A DNA stretch of 64,000 nucleotides, taken from positions 47,292 through 111,291 of the forward strand of contig JASANG010002236.1 of NCBI GenBank assembly GCA_030248215.1. Direction: 5' to 3'. The notes under the pieces were generated by a model. It searched no databases. It saw only the letters and a list, made by a program, of their open reading frames with translations, and was not told the origin of the DNA. Every line of letters starts with the position of its first letter. Within the stretch, counting starts at the first letter, position 1. This stretch comes from Enoplolaimus lenunculus. Lineage: Eukaryota; Nematoda; Enoplea; Enoplida; Thoracostomopsidae. Positions 1-11,700 of this stretch are shown here, one piece after another. The translations under genes and the position numbers were made by a program.

Positions 1-180
1 AATGTTGGCATTATGGGTTAAGAGGTATATAGGCAGAAACAAATCATCACACGGTCGAACGAAACGCGAAGGCGCGTGCGCCTTTATTGTCATCGCGTTT
101 GCATTTCACTCAGGACATACCATGATCGATTTCTGCAGAGCATAAAATCAAGTAAACCTGATTGCAATGAAGTATAGGGG

Positions 181-423
181 GTGAGCAAATTTTGGGACAT
201 CAGCAGTCGGTTGGTTATTTTGAAGTCTGTACGTGTCTTTGAAGCCATCCATTCTCGTACAAAATTTTACTTTCCAGTGGGTTTGTTTGCGGAAGTGTCC
301 AAATTCGCTAATAAATCCTCCGAACTACAGTTTTACAAATTTGAAGAATTGTTGGTAAAATTTTTACTCGAAAAGGATGAGACTAGTCACAACAGTGACT
401 CCACTCCGAAACCGCATTTGTAA
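181..423 (+). other. Short open frame of unknown status
   Basis: An 80-codon open frame begins at a GTG and ends in TAA. It has no recognised domain. Its C-terminal half is charged (LLEKDETSHNSDSTPKPHL). An overlapping second frame (about 400-530) reads ICNYCGRYERKCG, which looks like a zinc-binding C-x2-C motif, so the area could be a decayed transposase piece or an unrecognised terminal exon. There is no good acceptor or poly(A) signal to support either reading. The remaining bases of 1-669 show nothing I can name, and no upstream lipase exon is visible there. Confidence 0.15.
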
Positions 424-954
424 TTATTGTGGTCGATATGAAAGGAAGTGTGGGGCAGTGACGGGTCCAAAAATATTTGACTGGATTGGCGAGCTGCCTT
501 CAAATCAGTTTGGAGCCACATGGGTTTTCTGATCAACTCAATCATCAAAACATGTTAAATGTTGAAACATGTGCAGATTTATACTGATGTGGTTTGGGTG
601 GAACTGCCTGTCATAAAAGTATTAGTTGCACAAAACCAAGCGAGTGAACAGGACCAAAAGCCAGACGTAGTGTAGTGACCCGAATAAGAGTGGGGGTAAT
701 AAAAGGGGTCTTCATTTAAGTCCCATTCAATAGGAGTCCGTATCCCTAATAAAAGTTCGTAAGTGGATAGTCCCTAAACCCTAATTACAGTCCATAAATG
801 TCAATTATCCCTAATTGTAGTGCATAAATGACTTCAGCACCAAATACAGTTAAGTTCGATAGTTTAAAGCGTACTTAAATTTTGAAAGTAATTCCTACGT
901 ATAATCTTGAACATCGCTCAAGTTTTTGATACAAGACAAACGTTTAATTCAACG

Positions 955-3900
955 TGTAACAACGGTACAGTATAGAGGGTCGACACTCCAAGGAACGCCT
1001 TCCAATACTGCCGGTTACCTAAGCACACAACTAATCAACTCTTAATTAATTCCCAAAATTCACAAGTAGCTTTGACACGCTTATCCAAAAATTCTCAATT
1101 CGCACACGCAACCCACAGCAGGGTTATAAATACTTTAGAAATAAACACGTTACCCGAAGGCAAATTATAATACTCGGATGTCGGTCAGGACAATTCAACC
1201 GTTTCTTAATACTGCAAGCACTACACAAAAAATTATAGCCACTCTACCCAAAGGCAAAAACTAGATGTCTGTCAGGACTATACTTAAATCAGAAATCGTC
1301 GGTTGCTTAGAAGGCTCAAGAGCCACAAAAATACCGTAAACTCAAAAAAACTACGTTAAAAACCAGAAAATCGCACCGGTAGCACCGACAACAGTTTGCT
1401 GTAAAACACGAACTGAGTCCCCTTTGACTCCCAACAGCCGCGCTTTTGTACCGAAATGTTCGAAAGGTTACATTTTCGTAGCATTTTAACGAAAATGTTA
1501 ACTTAAAAATGTGATGCAAGTCGAATAAAACTTAACAAATTTGTTCAAAAACTAACACAGTTTTAACATATAACTTCATACCCGCCAACAAAATAGATTT
1601 TTACAGGCGACTCACAAGAAAATTCCAGTCATTTTTCCTCTGCGTAGACAGCAAGAAAAAGTGCAGTTTCTTGAGTTAAATAGTCCCAGACTCGCAATTA
1701 TGCTCCACGCTTCAACTTGCTAATACCCAAGACAAGTTGAACTTTCAAAGGGCTTAAAACTACGTGGCATTCATGTGCTTAGTACAAACATTTAAATCCC
1801 AAGCATAACTACTAGTAAGACTGCTATATTCCAAGAATTTTGCACGTTTTAACTTTAAACCTCATCTAAACGATTTCTAAGAATTTAACTGCTGTCAGTT
1901 TCTAAAGATGGATAGAGCTTCGGACATATTTTTCAAGCAAGTATGCAATTTCAGCAATGATACAAGCTTTCACGGAGAACGTTATACTATTACAAAATTT
2001 TAGCAATTTTTTCTAAAATGATTACATTAAAACCCCCTCAAGAGGTTGACGTAAATTAGCACAATATACGCACGCACCACTTTTACAAGAACTATCAGGA
2101 TCATTTATGAAACAACATCAACATATCTACCGCAGACGGTTGTTTTTCAATATAACAAAGTAACTAAAACAGCCATTCGCACCAACACGCATCTCGAAGT
2201 CACACCTAGAGCCGAAATTGCAAGGGTACAAAGGATTTAAGTCTTGCCTTGGAGTTTATTTAGCCTAAAGATGTTTACGGCTTACAGCTCCCTTGTAGTG
2301 TGTCAGGTCGTGCATTTAATGTTTCTTCTATGCACCCCTTTAAAAAATTCCGGCCCGAATCAGTTAAAAAATTAATAGTCACTGTCAACCGCACAGGAGT
2401 GTTCTGCGTATTGGTTGCTTTTCAGTCAGGTGCTATGAAAGCTGCCATTCCAATGATTCACAGAGCATTCATACAACATTAAAACATGAATGCTTTCCAA
2501 CACCATAAACCGGGACGTAATGTAAAATAAGTCAGAATTGCACATACATCCAGCCCACAATTTGCAGACGATTACTTCCGGTCGGAACTCAATTTGAACC
2601 TAAAACATACACACCTCGCGACTTGCAACCTGCATATTTTTCAGACTATCAAGGCTGACATCTCAGCGGATTGTTTAAAATAAATTTGCTTTATAACCGA
2701 CAGTATGTCGTAAAAAGGGAATTTCAAATTCGACAGTAGAAGTTTTAAAATCTTTTTATTCGTTATATCGCTAAAATGATAGTTTGAGGGTGTGGCTATA
2801 TCTGGGGTGTAAAGTGCACCTCAAACAGACTAGCTTTTGCACAGCCGATTGCTTATCTCTGGGTACAACGGGAATTCCGATTCTGGTATAATCCAGTTCC
2901 GCTTTGCATCATTAGATAGCCGTACTTAGTGAATATTTTTTGTTAGAAATATATAAACATCAGGGTTTCAACATGAACTAAATTTTTCCGGAGCAGGAAC
3001 AGGAACAGAAATTTGAAATAATTTTCACCACAGAATTGCTGTTGGGCTTTTTAGAAACTTGCAAAAAATGGCTTAAGCGATTTTTCAGCCATTTCATCAT
3101 GAAAGCACAACAGAAACAGTGTTAAGAAAATTGAAATAATTGCAAAAACACTAATGCCAAAATAACAATTTTTCAAAGGCAAAGTTTCCAGTATTTAAAT
3201 GATTGGAAATAATTGGCCACAAAAGCGTAAAAATTCCGGTTCCTGCATCTTTGAATGCAGGAACCGGTATAATTTTTTTAATTCCGTTTGAACTTAAATA
3301 TACAGTCATGAAATACTATAGACATCCGGGCGAAAGCGATGCAATCATATTCAGCTTTATGACAATCACGATACAGGTGGCATTTACATCCCCGATTTCC
3401 TTACGAAAAACCAAAAGGTCATATCCAACTGCTTCATCTGCAAAGTTTGAAGTCGAAAGTTCCTATGAAAAGTGTAACCGGGGCGCGATGATTTCATTTA
3501 TACCCCCCTCTATGAGGTTTGCTTACAGGGGTTTCCCTTTTTTTAGTTGGTGAATATGTTGTTGTTATTGTTGTTATGTGAGGAGTGTTTGTTGTTTTAT
3601 TTTAAGTGTGCGCGGGGAGAGTGAAAGATATATTCAAGTAGAATCTTCTGGAACAACTTAAGAAGGGGGTGTTGTTTAAAGCCTGTAGCCTAACTTGCGT
3701 AAGGCCTTTAGGCGAGATTATCTACCCCCCCCCCCCGAAATATTATCCTGGCTACGCCCTTAGTGCTAGGTTGAAATATAAGTTTGTTAAAAACTATAGC
3801 GAAATATTATTGACCTGGTTTTTGTAGACCAGTCACCTTTGTGGAGTACATGAGTTATATGTAGCGCTGGTAGAAATGTTTTGAAAAATCTTTCTATGTA

Positions 3901-5038
3901 CTTGTCGGGCTATGCATTATAGCAACCGGAGCTTGATTTTGCATTGAGTGTAAGACTCGAACGTTTGTGCGAGAAACACATTGTTATATTTAAAATATTA
4001 CGGGCTTATTGGTTTTGCACTATCATTTTAATTGACCAGGAGAGCTAAATGAGGGACTAAGTTAAATTTTCATAGCAGCACCGGTCAGTAAGTAATACTC
4101 ACAAGCGTACTCACGTGCACTTTGGCTCCAACAACCCTTTTATACCATCCTTACGAGGAATGCGGTCGCCTCTTTGTTGGTTCTCGAGTTCTAGGAATGT
4201 TTAAAGACGATATAATGAAAGTTACAAAATACTGTAAACTTAAGACCTTTCGAATAATTTTAAATTTTAAATCTTAACGAAAATGTTGAATTTTTGTGAA
4301 TTTTTAAATAGGTTTGAGTGTATTTTTTAAGGAATTAAAAGGTGTCTACAAAATTCTTGAAAGTTGAGCAACCTTTCGAAATTTGAGTATAAAAGCACCT
4401 GATCTGCATTTTCTGGAGTGTTGGAGTTAGTTTAGAGCTCAGCTATGGTTTTACGCTGAAGTATTGCGGGCTGTTTGGGACTCAGTCGATAGTTTTGCAG
4501 TTAAGCGCTGCCAGTTTAATTTTGACGATTTTCATGGTATAGCGGACGTAACTTGTGTTTTTGTGGCTGTTGAGCATGAGTTTTACGGACCTAAAGGTCT
4601 GTGAGCGATTTTCTACGAATATAGTAGTTGGGCCGCATAGCGCGAATATAGTAGTTGGGCCGCATAGCCGTCCAGTTAATATACTGTGAGCTCTGGTGTG
4701 ATAGTCTCGACAGACATCCTAGTCGTACACTTACCTGCCTGTAGCGGGAACATTTTGGGTCTGGTTTGTAGTGACACAGAAAATAATTAGTGGTGTGATA
4801 GTCCTGACCGACATCCGAGTATTATAATTTGCCTTCGGGTAACGTGTTTATTTCTAAAGTAGTTATCACCCTGCTGTGGGTTGCGTGTGCGAATTGAGAA
4901 TTGTTGTATAAGCGGGTCTAATCTAACTGTGAATTTTGGAGAATGAATTAAGAGTTGATTAGTTGTGTGCTTAGGTAATCGGCAGTATTGAAAGGCGTTT
5001 CTTGGAGTGCCGACCCTCTATACTGCACCGTTGTTACA
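955..5038. mobile_element. Long-TIR DNA transposon, TGT...ACA ends, 4-bp target duplication (Ginger-like by ends only)
   Basis: The ends are TGTAACAACGGTACAGTATA and its inverse complement, with the inverted repeat continuing imperfectly for about 300 bp (955-1250 against 4690-5038). The target duplication AACG is exact (951-954 and 5039-5042). It sits inside the MITE at 670-5178, whose sequence resumes in register on the far side. TGT-start ends with a 4-bp duplication are known from Ginger-type transposons, but no DDE integrase can be read in the 4.08-kb body, where the longest open frame is about 116 codons. It is therefore non-autonomous or decayed. Inside the right arm, a ~26-bp unit containing TAGTTGGGCCGCATAG is repeated twice (4617-4668). 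Confidence 0.8.
2961..3285 (-). mobile_element. hAT-like MITE fragment nested in the 4-kb element
   Basis: It starts CAGGGTTTCAAC and contains CCGGTTCCTGCA and TGCAGGAACCGG palindromes. The order of blocks matches the inverse of the full copy at 35708-36077. The far terminus is not recognisable, so this copy is incomplete. Confidence 0.55.
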
Positions 5039-5178
5039 AACGGATAGTTGCAATACCGGATATATCAGTAAAAGAATGGCTGGTTAAAGATAAATAACAG
5101 TCCGTAGCCAAATAACAGGGGGACCCTCTGGAGAGGCCAAATAAACATCAGTACCCCCTCTTGTTCGGGTCACTACAA

Positions 5179-5620
5179 TGTATTTTGGGTTTGTAAATTG
5201 GGGGATTTATCTATTAGACCACCCTCTAAATACGCGCATGAAAATGGGCAATATTTGGCATTTTAGACTGTTGTCCTTTGCGAAATTGTCGCGTTTGGAC
5301 AATTTTCGTTTAGGCGATTGTCGTATTTAGGCAATTGCAATATTGTCCTTATACAACTGATTGCGTTTGGAAAATTATCGTTTGCTGTAATCGTTGTTTA
5401 GGCAGTTCTCGCTTTTGAGTAATTGTAGTTTGAAAAATTGTTCCATATCTTATTGTGCACAGGTTTGAATTCAAAAATTTTTTGCTTAACTTTATTGGCC
5501 ACGTTTATATTTGTTTAGCGTCGTTTTCTATGCACTCATAAACTGTTGCGTTTCGATATTCGCATCATGCAAATGGATGTTTGTTCTCACATAAATATAA
5601 TATTTTCAGTTGCATTTCAG
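5179..5620. repeat. Intronic or upstream DNA with degenerate short tandem repeats
   Basis: From about 5270 to 5445, variants of a ~16-bp unit (TTGTCGTTTAGGCAA) recur seven or eight times. No upstream lipase exon is visible here. Confidence 0.4.
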
Positions 5621-5735
5621 GTTTCATACTTGCTGATGCAGGCATGGACGTATGGTTAGGTAACGTACGAGGCAATACGTACTCAAAAGCTCACGCTACA
5701 TTATCTGTTCGATCGAAAGAGTTTTGGCAGTTTAC
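5621..5735 (+). CDS. Lipase exon a (oxyanion-side block)
   Basis: It is preceded by TTGCATTTCAG and followed by GTAAGG. It enters at phase 1 (a G from the previous exon plus GT makes Gly) and leaves with AC. It encodes [20 protein letters not shown] and on to FWQFT, the region just before the nucleophile domain. Confidence 0.92.
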
Positions 5736-8700
5736 GTAAGGCAGCTAACTTGATTGTATGGCAGGAAACCTATTTGCCACATAGCTTTCTGTATTATGAT
5801 TATGACAAGATTTACGTCCTTAAAATTTAATGGCCCAGGTGCTTTTTACTGGGACAAATTGGTGTTTGCGACATGATATATACTGTAGAATCTGGTGAGT
5901 CAAATTGACTCTCTCCGAAATAGGCTTTTCCGGACAACACAAACTGAGTCAAATTTGACTCCACCAGAGTCAAATTCGACTCACTGAGCGATTCATTGAG
6001 TCAAATTTGACTCTGGCAGAGTCGAATTTTGACTCAGTTTGTGTAGTCCGGAAAAGCTTATTTCGGAGAGAGTCAATTTGACTCACCATTTTTCCAGTGT
6101 ATACAACACAATTTCTATTCTCGAGCAAAATTGCAAAGCCATATTATAGTTGTTCTTTGTCAAATATTACATACAATAATTGAAAAATTTTCATCAAACA
6201 AATTTTCTATGAGCATAACGTTTTTTAGATGGGACGAAATGGCAAAATACGATATTCCAGCAATGTTAAATCATGTTCTTACAACAACTGGTGCCCCTCA
6301 TTTATACTACGCTGGTCATTCGCAAGGAACACTTGTAGCATTCACTGGGTTTTCTCTTGAACAGAATAAAGAACTTTCGAAAAAGGTACAGTTAACCATC
6401 TTCCGCTTGAAAATTTCCTGTTTCGTCTTATATTTATCAGGTTGCAGACCGGATATCTGGTTCCTGCTCCGGTAAAATCGGCAACAAATCGCCATCCGGC
6501 TCCGGTATTTAATATTGCCGGATATTTTTTAATTGCTTTTACATATTTTTTCTGTCATGCATGCAATGTAAATGCTTACATGTGCCCGTGCACGTTCTCA
6601 ATGTTGAGTTAAAATAATGCTGGAAACCAGATAAACATGTCTAGGGTTATTGGGCGTAACAGCTTTTTATATCAGCATATTCCTATGCCTAAAGCTAAGC
6701 CTAAACTTTAGCGTAAAAATAGGTCTATAACTAAGTCTAAGCCTAAGCGAAAATGATAGCTTTAGTCTTTGCCACCTCTATTTTATAATACCTAGGGAGA
6801 ACAGGGCACTGCTTCGTTATAGAGTGCAAAAATTGATAAAAATCGAAAAAAGGTTTTCTGCGATAATTTTAGCATTTTCGTGTTCATCTCAATGCAGCGG
6901 ATCAGAAAATATCAATTTCTAAACTTTTTCGAAAATTTTGAATTTTTTAAGCAGGATGTGCGGCTGCTGCCTCCCAAAGCCACTGCAGCAAGCAACTTGC
7001 ACTTGATAATTTCCGTTAAGAACAAGTTTAAACTCGTAACACGCGAAAAACCTTTAAAAAAGGAGAAAAAGTGAAAATTTTTAAAAAATGTTATTTTCTG
7101 ATCCGCCACATCGTTCTGAACACAAAAATGCCAATTTTTTGAAAAACAACGCATATTTTGGTTTTTATTTATTTTTGACCCTATAACGAAGGAGAGTCGA
7201 AAACTGGATGCTCTTTAAAAGTAAACATGGACCAAGGAAATATTGCAACTGAACACAGCGCTACAAAAAACAGAATATGGAATAGGAGTTAAGTGTTAAA
7301 GATATATTGGCGTGAGATGTTAATAAGCTGTGCCACTTAAGCGCCTGGTTTAAGAATTGTTAACTACGCTCTGATATTTAAACGCAATCTAGTACTAGAT
7401 TTGAATTTAGTATACGGCTCCTGCTCCGTGCGGATAGAGATGATCCAGCTTGAAGTTGTATGAACGTGTGTTATCAAAACATTTTTTGCACCATACAGGT
7501 TACACTGCGCTCGCCAATGTCAAAAATATCCCACCATTTTAATACCTAGCTAATTTACGAACAGTTTCTAACAATATTGTCGAAAATTTTAGCTAGCTAT
7601 ACAAATGACGTACAATATACAGCGACTAGGCAAAAATAGTGTGTAAAAAACATCACCCTTTTAAAATACAGTGCAAATTGTACAGTCAATGTTTAGAAAC
7701 TGCAGTGTTTGAAAGTTTTCTTAATTTTTCAACATTTGGCCCGGAAATTTAGGTTTTGATTAAAAAATTCAAATGTTGGCGGGAAATTCAAATTTTGGTG
7801 GGAAATTCAAATTTTGGCACAGAAATTTAAATGTTGGCGCGAAATTCATCGTTTGGCGGGAAATTCAAATTTTGGCGGAAACATTTTAATGTTGACGCGA
7901 AATTCAAATTTTAGCGGGAAAACTTCAATTTTGGCGACAAATTCAAGTTTTGGCGGGAAAATTGAAAATTTGGCGGGAAAACTTCAATTTTAGCGGCAAA
8001 TTCAAATTTTGGCTACAAAAATAAGATTTTTGGCGAGAAATTCAAATTTTGGCGGAAAATTGTAATGTTGGCGCGAAAAGCACTTTTTGGCGCGAAAATT
8101 CAAATTTTGGTGGAAAAATTCGAATTTTTGCGGAAAAATTACAATTTTAGCCTGTAATTTCTATGTTAAAACGTGAAATTCAAATTTTTGGTAAATTCTA
8201 ATTTTGGTGCAAGAAAAACACACTTCCAAATACCGTGACTTTTTTCGAACATGTCAACCTACTAGCTAAATTGTTTGAAAATGATAACTTGGTGCAAAAA
8301 ATAGCTGTAGTTTTATTGCTACTTTCAAATAATAACATAGACATTTTATGACATTCTCGAGTGCGGTACAACTTAGATGGTGCATAATTTGTTTCATTCG
8401 CGAACCGTTCTACGGATTTTATAATTTTTTTGTTTGAAAGCTTGTCATCCGGGTGTAATCTGAGCGTTAGGGTTTTAATATTTCGAGCCGTTTATACGTT
8501 TCCCAGCTACTGCATTTGTTTCAGGATTGTGCCATATGCTGTAACTATTTATCTATGAGCAGTACTTCTAATACAAGGAGATTGAAAGTGGTATCCGCTG
8601 AAATTTCTAGAGAGACAATTGAAGACAGACTTACTTACCGGTTGCGTGTACTAGGATAAAATAGGATATATCACTTGAAACTTCTAAAGTGACAATTAAA

Positions 8701-11700
8701 ATATACAGTGGAACCGTTTTGATTCACAGTCCTAAAAGCATCTGTCTGAGCCTAAACCAAGCCTAAACTTGTGTGGGATAATGTACAACAGCAACCCGAT
8801 CCTGATCTTAATTTCAGGTGAAGCATTTTTTCGCGCTTGCGCCAGTCTATACAACACGACATTTGCACAACAATTTGTTGATGGTTTTGGGTCAACATAT
8901 AAATATTATAAAAGTAAGCATAGGTTATAAAATTGCTGTTGCCTAATTTATACTGTCTAACTTTCGAATGTTAGGAAAACTGGTTCAGCTTATGCATAGC
9001 TGGGACGCATTTCAGCTTTTACCTTTCCATTTTTCTTACTAACTTTACGCTGATTATTCATTTAGCGCATAATGTGTTTTTCTTCTTAGACCACTGCCCA
9101 TTTACCACTGTTTCATTTACGCGTTAAGTTATGAACATCAACGAATTTTTAGTTTCGGGGTTGATCTCTATAAAAACTTGTAAAATAGATTTCAGATGAT
9201 ATTCTAATTTATAATAATATTCGTCCGGACTTCTGATTCACCTTCAAACAAACTTAAAGCTTCTGCGCCTTTTAAATTTGACCCATTTTCTGGTCTAGAA
9301 ATCAATGTAGCAAGCGTTCTCAGTGACCAATTCATTTGTAAATTTGTTTCAGTGGATATTCGATATCGCTGGAGTATTTGAATTTGCACCAAACTACTGG
9401 ACAAACAATTTCTTCGCTCAACAAGTTTGCGGTTCGAACGCCAGCAAAAATCCGTTGTGTTTGAATACATTTTTTCAAGCTGGTGGCACTTCATCAACAC
9501 AAATGAACGACACACGACGCGCTGTGTACACTGATCAAAATCCTGCCGGAACTTCAACACAAAATATGGCGCATTTTGGACAGGTTAGAAGCATTACTTT
9601 ATACCCTAATTAAATCGCGTCGCGTAAATGTTTCCTGGACCTAATTAAGTTCAGACTGTAACTCTAACTAAAATATTACTTATATTGATCGCAGCGTTAT
9701 ACGTACTCAAATCTTAAGTGTTTTCGTGAAGTAATGAAGTTAAACCGTAGAAAATGGTTGCTATAAAGTTAAAAGGTGTCTGGTCCAAATAACTAAAGCT
9801 GGGTTGAAGAAAAAGTTGCAATCCAATATCGAATTCCGAGGGAGTAACCTCTGGAGCGGAAAAATACATATCAGTCGCCCCCTCTTATTCGGGTCACTAC
9901 ACTATTAACTTTAACATCTTGGGGCTGTAGTATCTAGCAATACCTGTAATATCAAATACGAAACAAACAAACTGGCTTTCTCTATGACTTGATTTTATGC
10001 CTGCGTCGGGTTCCCGCCTATAGGTACATTGTTCGGTAGTTTAGCTTTAAGTTTTGGCGCAATTTAAACTTGAACGAAAGTTTCGATCTTAGAAAATGTA
10101 TCAAAAATTGCTAAAACGCACTTTAAGATTGTAAACGAAACACAAAAACTATAAGCTCTGTCATCGGAAAATCCTGAATCTACCATTAAGGCCAACTCCG
10201 TAGTGGAGCGGCTAACAAACAGTTGTCTTGGCTCATGTTTCTTTTGGGCCGTCCTTGTTTCTGATGGCTCCGCAAAAGACTAGGCTTAGATTCTAGATAT
10301 TTTTTGCTTAGGCTTAGGAATACACTTTTTCAACGTTTAGGCTTTTAGCCAGTGCTGGCGGAAGCGCTCCTGAAACCCCCAATTGGGGGACCCGTCCTTT
10401 GGGGGCCCCACTTTGGCAAACGAAACTCTTTCGCTGACCATGAAGTTATAAAGTTGTAAAACATTTTATTGGGGCGTCCTCGGGCCTATTTGGGGTACCC
10501 CGACTATCTTAACGCCGGCCCAGGGTTTAGCAATATGCTTAATCTACTGTACGGCCCTCCTAAAAGCAACATTGGCTGTCATCTTTTCCAACCTCTCAAC
10601 ATATATGCATCCTTGTGGCACCGTGAGAAATGACCTGATGGTTTAAGCTAAAATCATCTTTCAACCATTGACGATGAACACAGTGCAAGTTAATACATTT
10701 TATAATAAATTCAGATGACAAAACGAGAAAATTGCGTGATGTACGATTACGGAAGCTCCAAAGCCAACATTGAGCATTACGGGCAGGTATGGTATTTTCA
10801 AACTTATTTTTTCAACCGAACCAAATGTTCAATTCCTTTGAAGTTTAAGCTATGCTGAAAAAACAATTAGCCGTAAAATATAAAATCCGTGATACACTTA
10901 AACGGGTTGTTTTGTCAGTAGGACCGTTTTCAATGTGGTTCTAGCCTACGCCGCAAACTGTACAAAAACCATCTGATGCCCGATTTTTGTTAAATGTTAG
11001 CATTTACATGTTTATAAGAAATAAAATTCTGTAAAAATGTGATCGCAAAAAAGCCAGGCTTTGTGGAAATTATGCTATTTGTCGGGTATATTAAAGCTCT
11101 GTGTAAATATGGATGTTCGCCCGTTCCACTTAGTCCACATTTTTAGAAGAGAGGCGGGTGTTGAAATAGGGGAGTAGAGGGTTGAAACAGGGGCTGTTAA
11201 CAACTGTCAACGAAAAGGTGTGGATATTAATTTTTATGGCTGTGTTGTACACTAGCACCACAGACAACACGCAACGTTAATCTGCTATTCGACGTGGAAA
11301 TGTAACATTGTGCATCAATTATAACACGTCAAATATGCACATGCACAAATGAGTTATGAGTGTAGTGATGTTTGTTTCAGCTTTAAATTCAGTATTAACG
11401 TTACGTTCATCACGGAAGTTATATAAGTAATTGACACCAACGCTGTATTAACGCTTATGGTGGGCCAAAACAATGTCACGATTTTTAAATCGGGCCTTTA
11501 CTCAACCAAGCAATTAAAATTTACTTTAAAGAAATTAATAAACATTGAATTTTTGAAGCACCAAAGGTATATGCAGTGTATCATTGCCTACCTTATAGAG
11601 TAGATCCACGGCACTGTCCTGCACACCTGTTGTAATCACGACCGTAGTCAGAATTTCATGTTGGGAGGAAATAATTTCATGTAGAAGTTTTCTACGATAC

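Larger units (their letters stand above)
670..5178 (+). mobile_element. TA-family MITE (CTGTAGTGACCCG), split by a 4-kb insertion
   Basis: The left part (670-954) and the right part (5039-5178) together make one ~430-bp element of the family found eleven times in this window. The terminal inverted repeats read GTGTAGTGACCCG on the left and CGGGTCACTACAA on the right. A TA dinucleotide lies just outside the left end, as in Tc1/mariner-type insertions. There is no coding capacity. It was already in place when the element at 955-5038 jumped into it. Confidence 0.85.

Noticed and set aside
6880-7154. Mirror-image frames of 64 and 80 codons on opposite strands
   Set aside because: Both come from the inverted arms of one foldback element.
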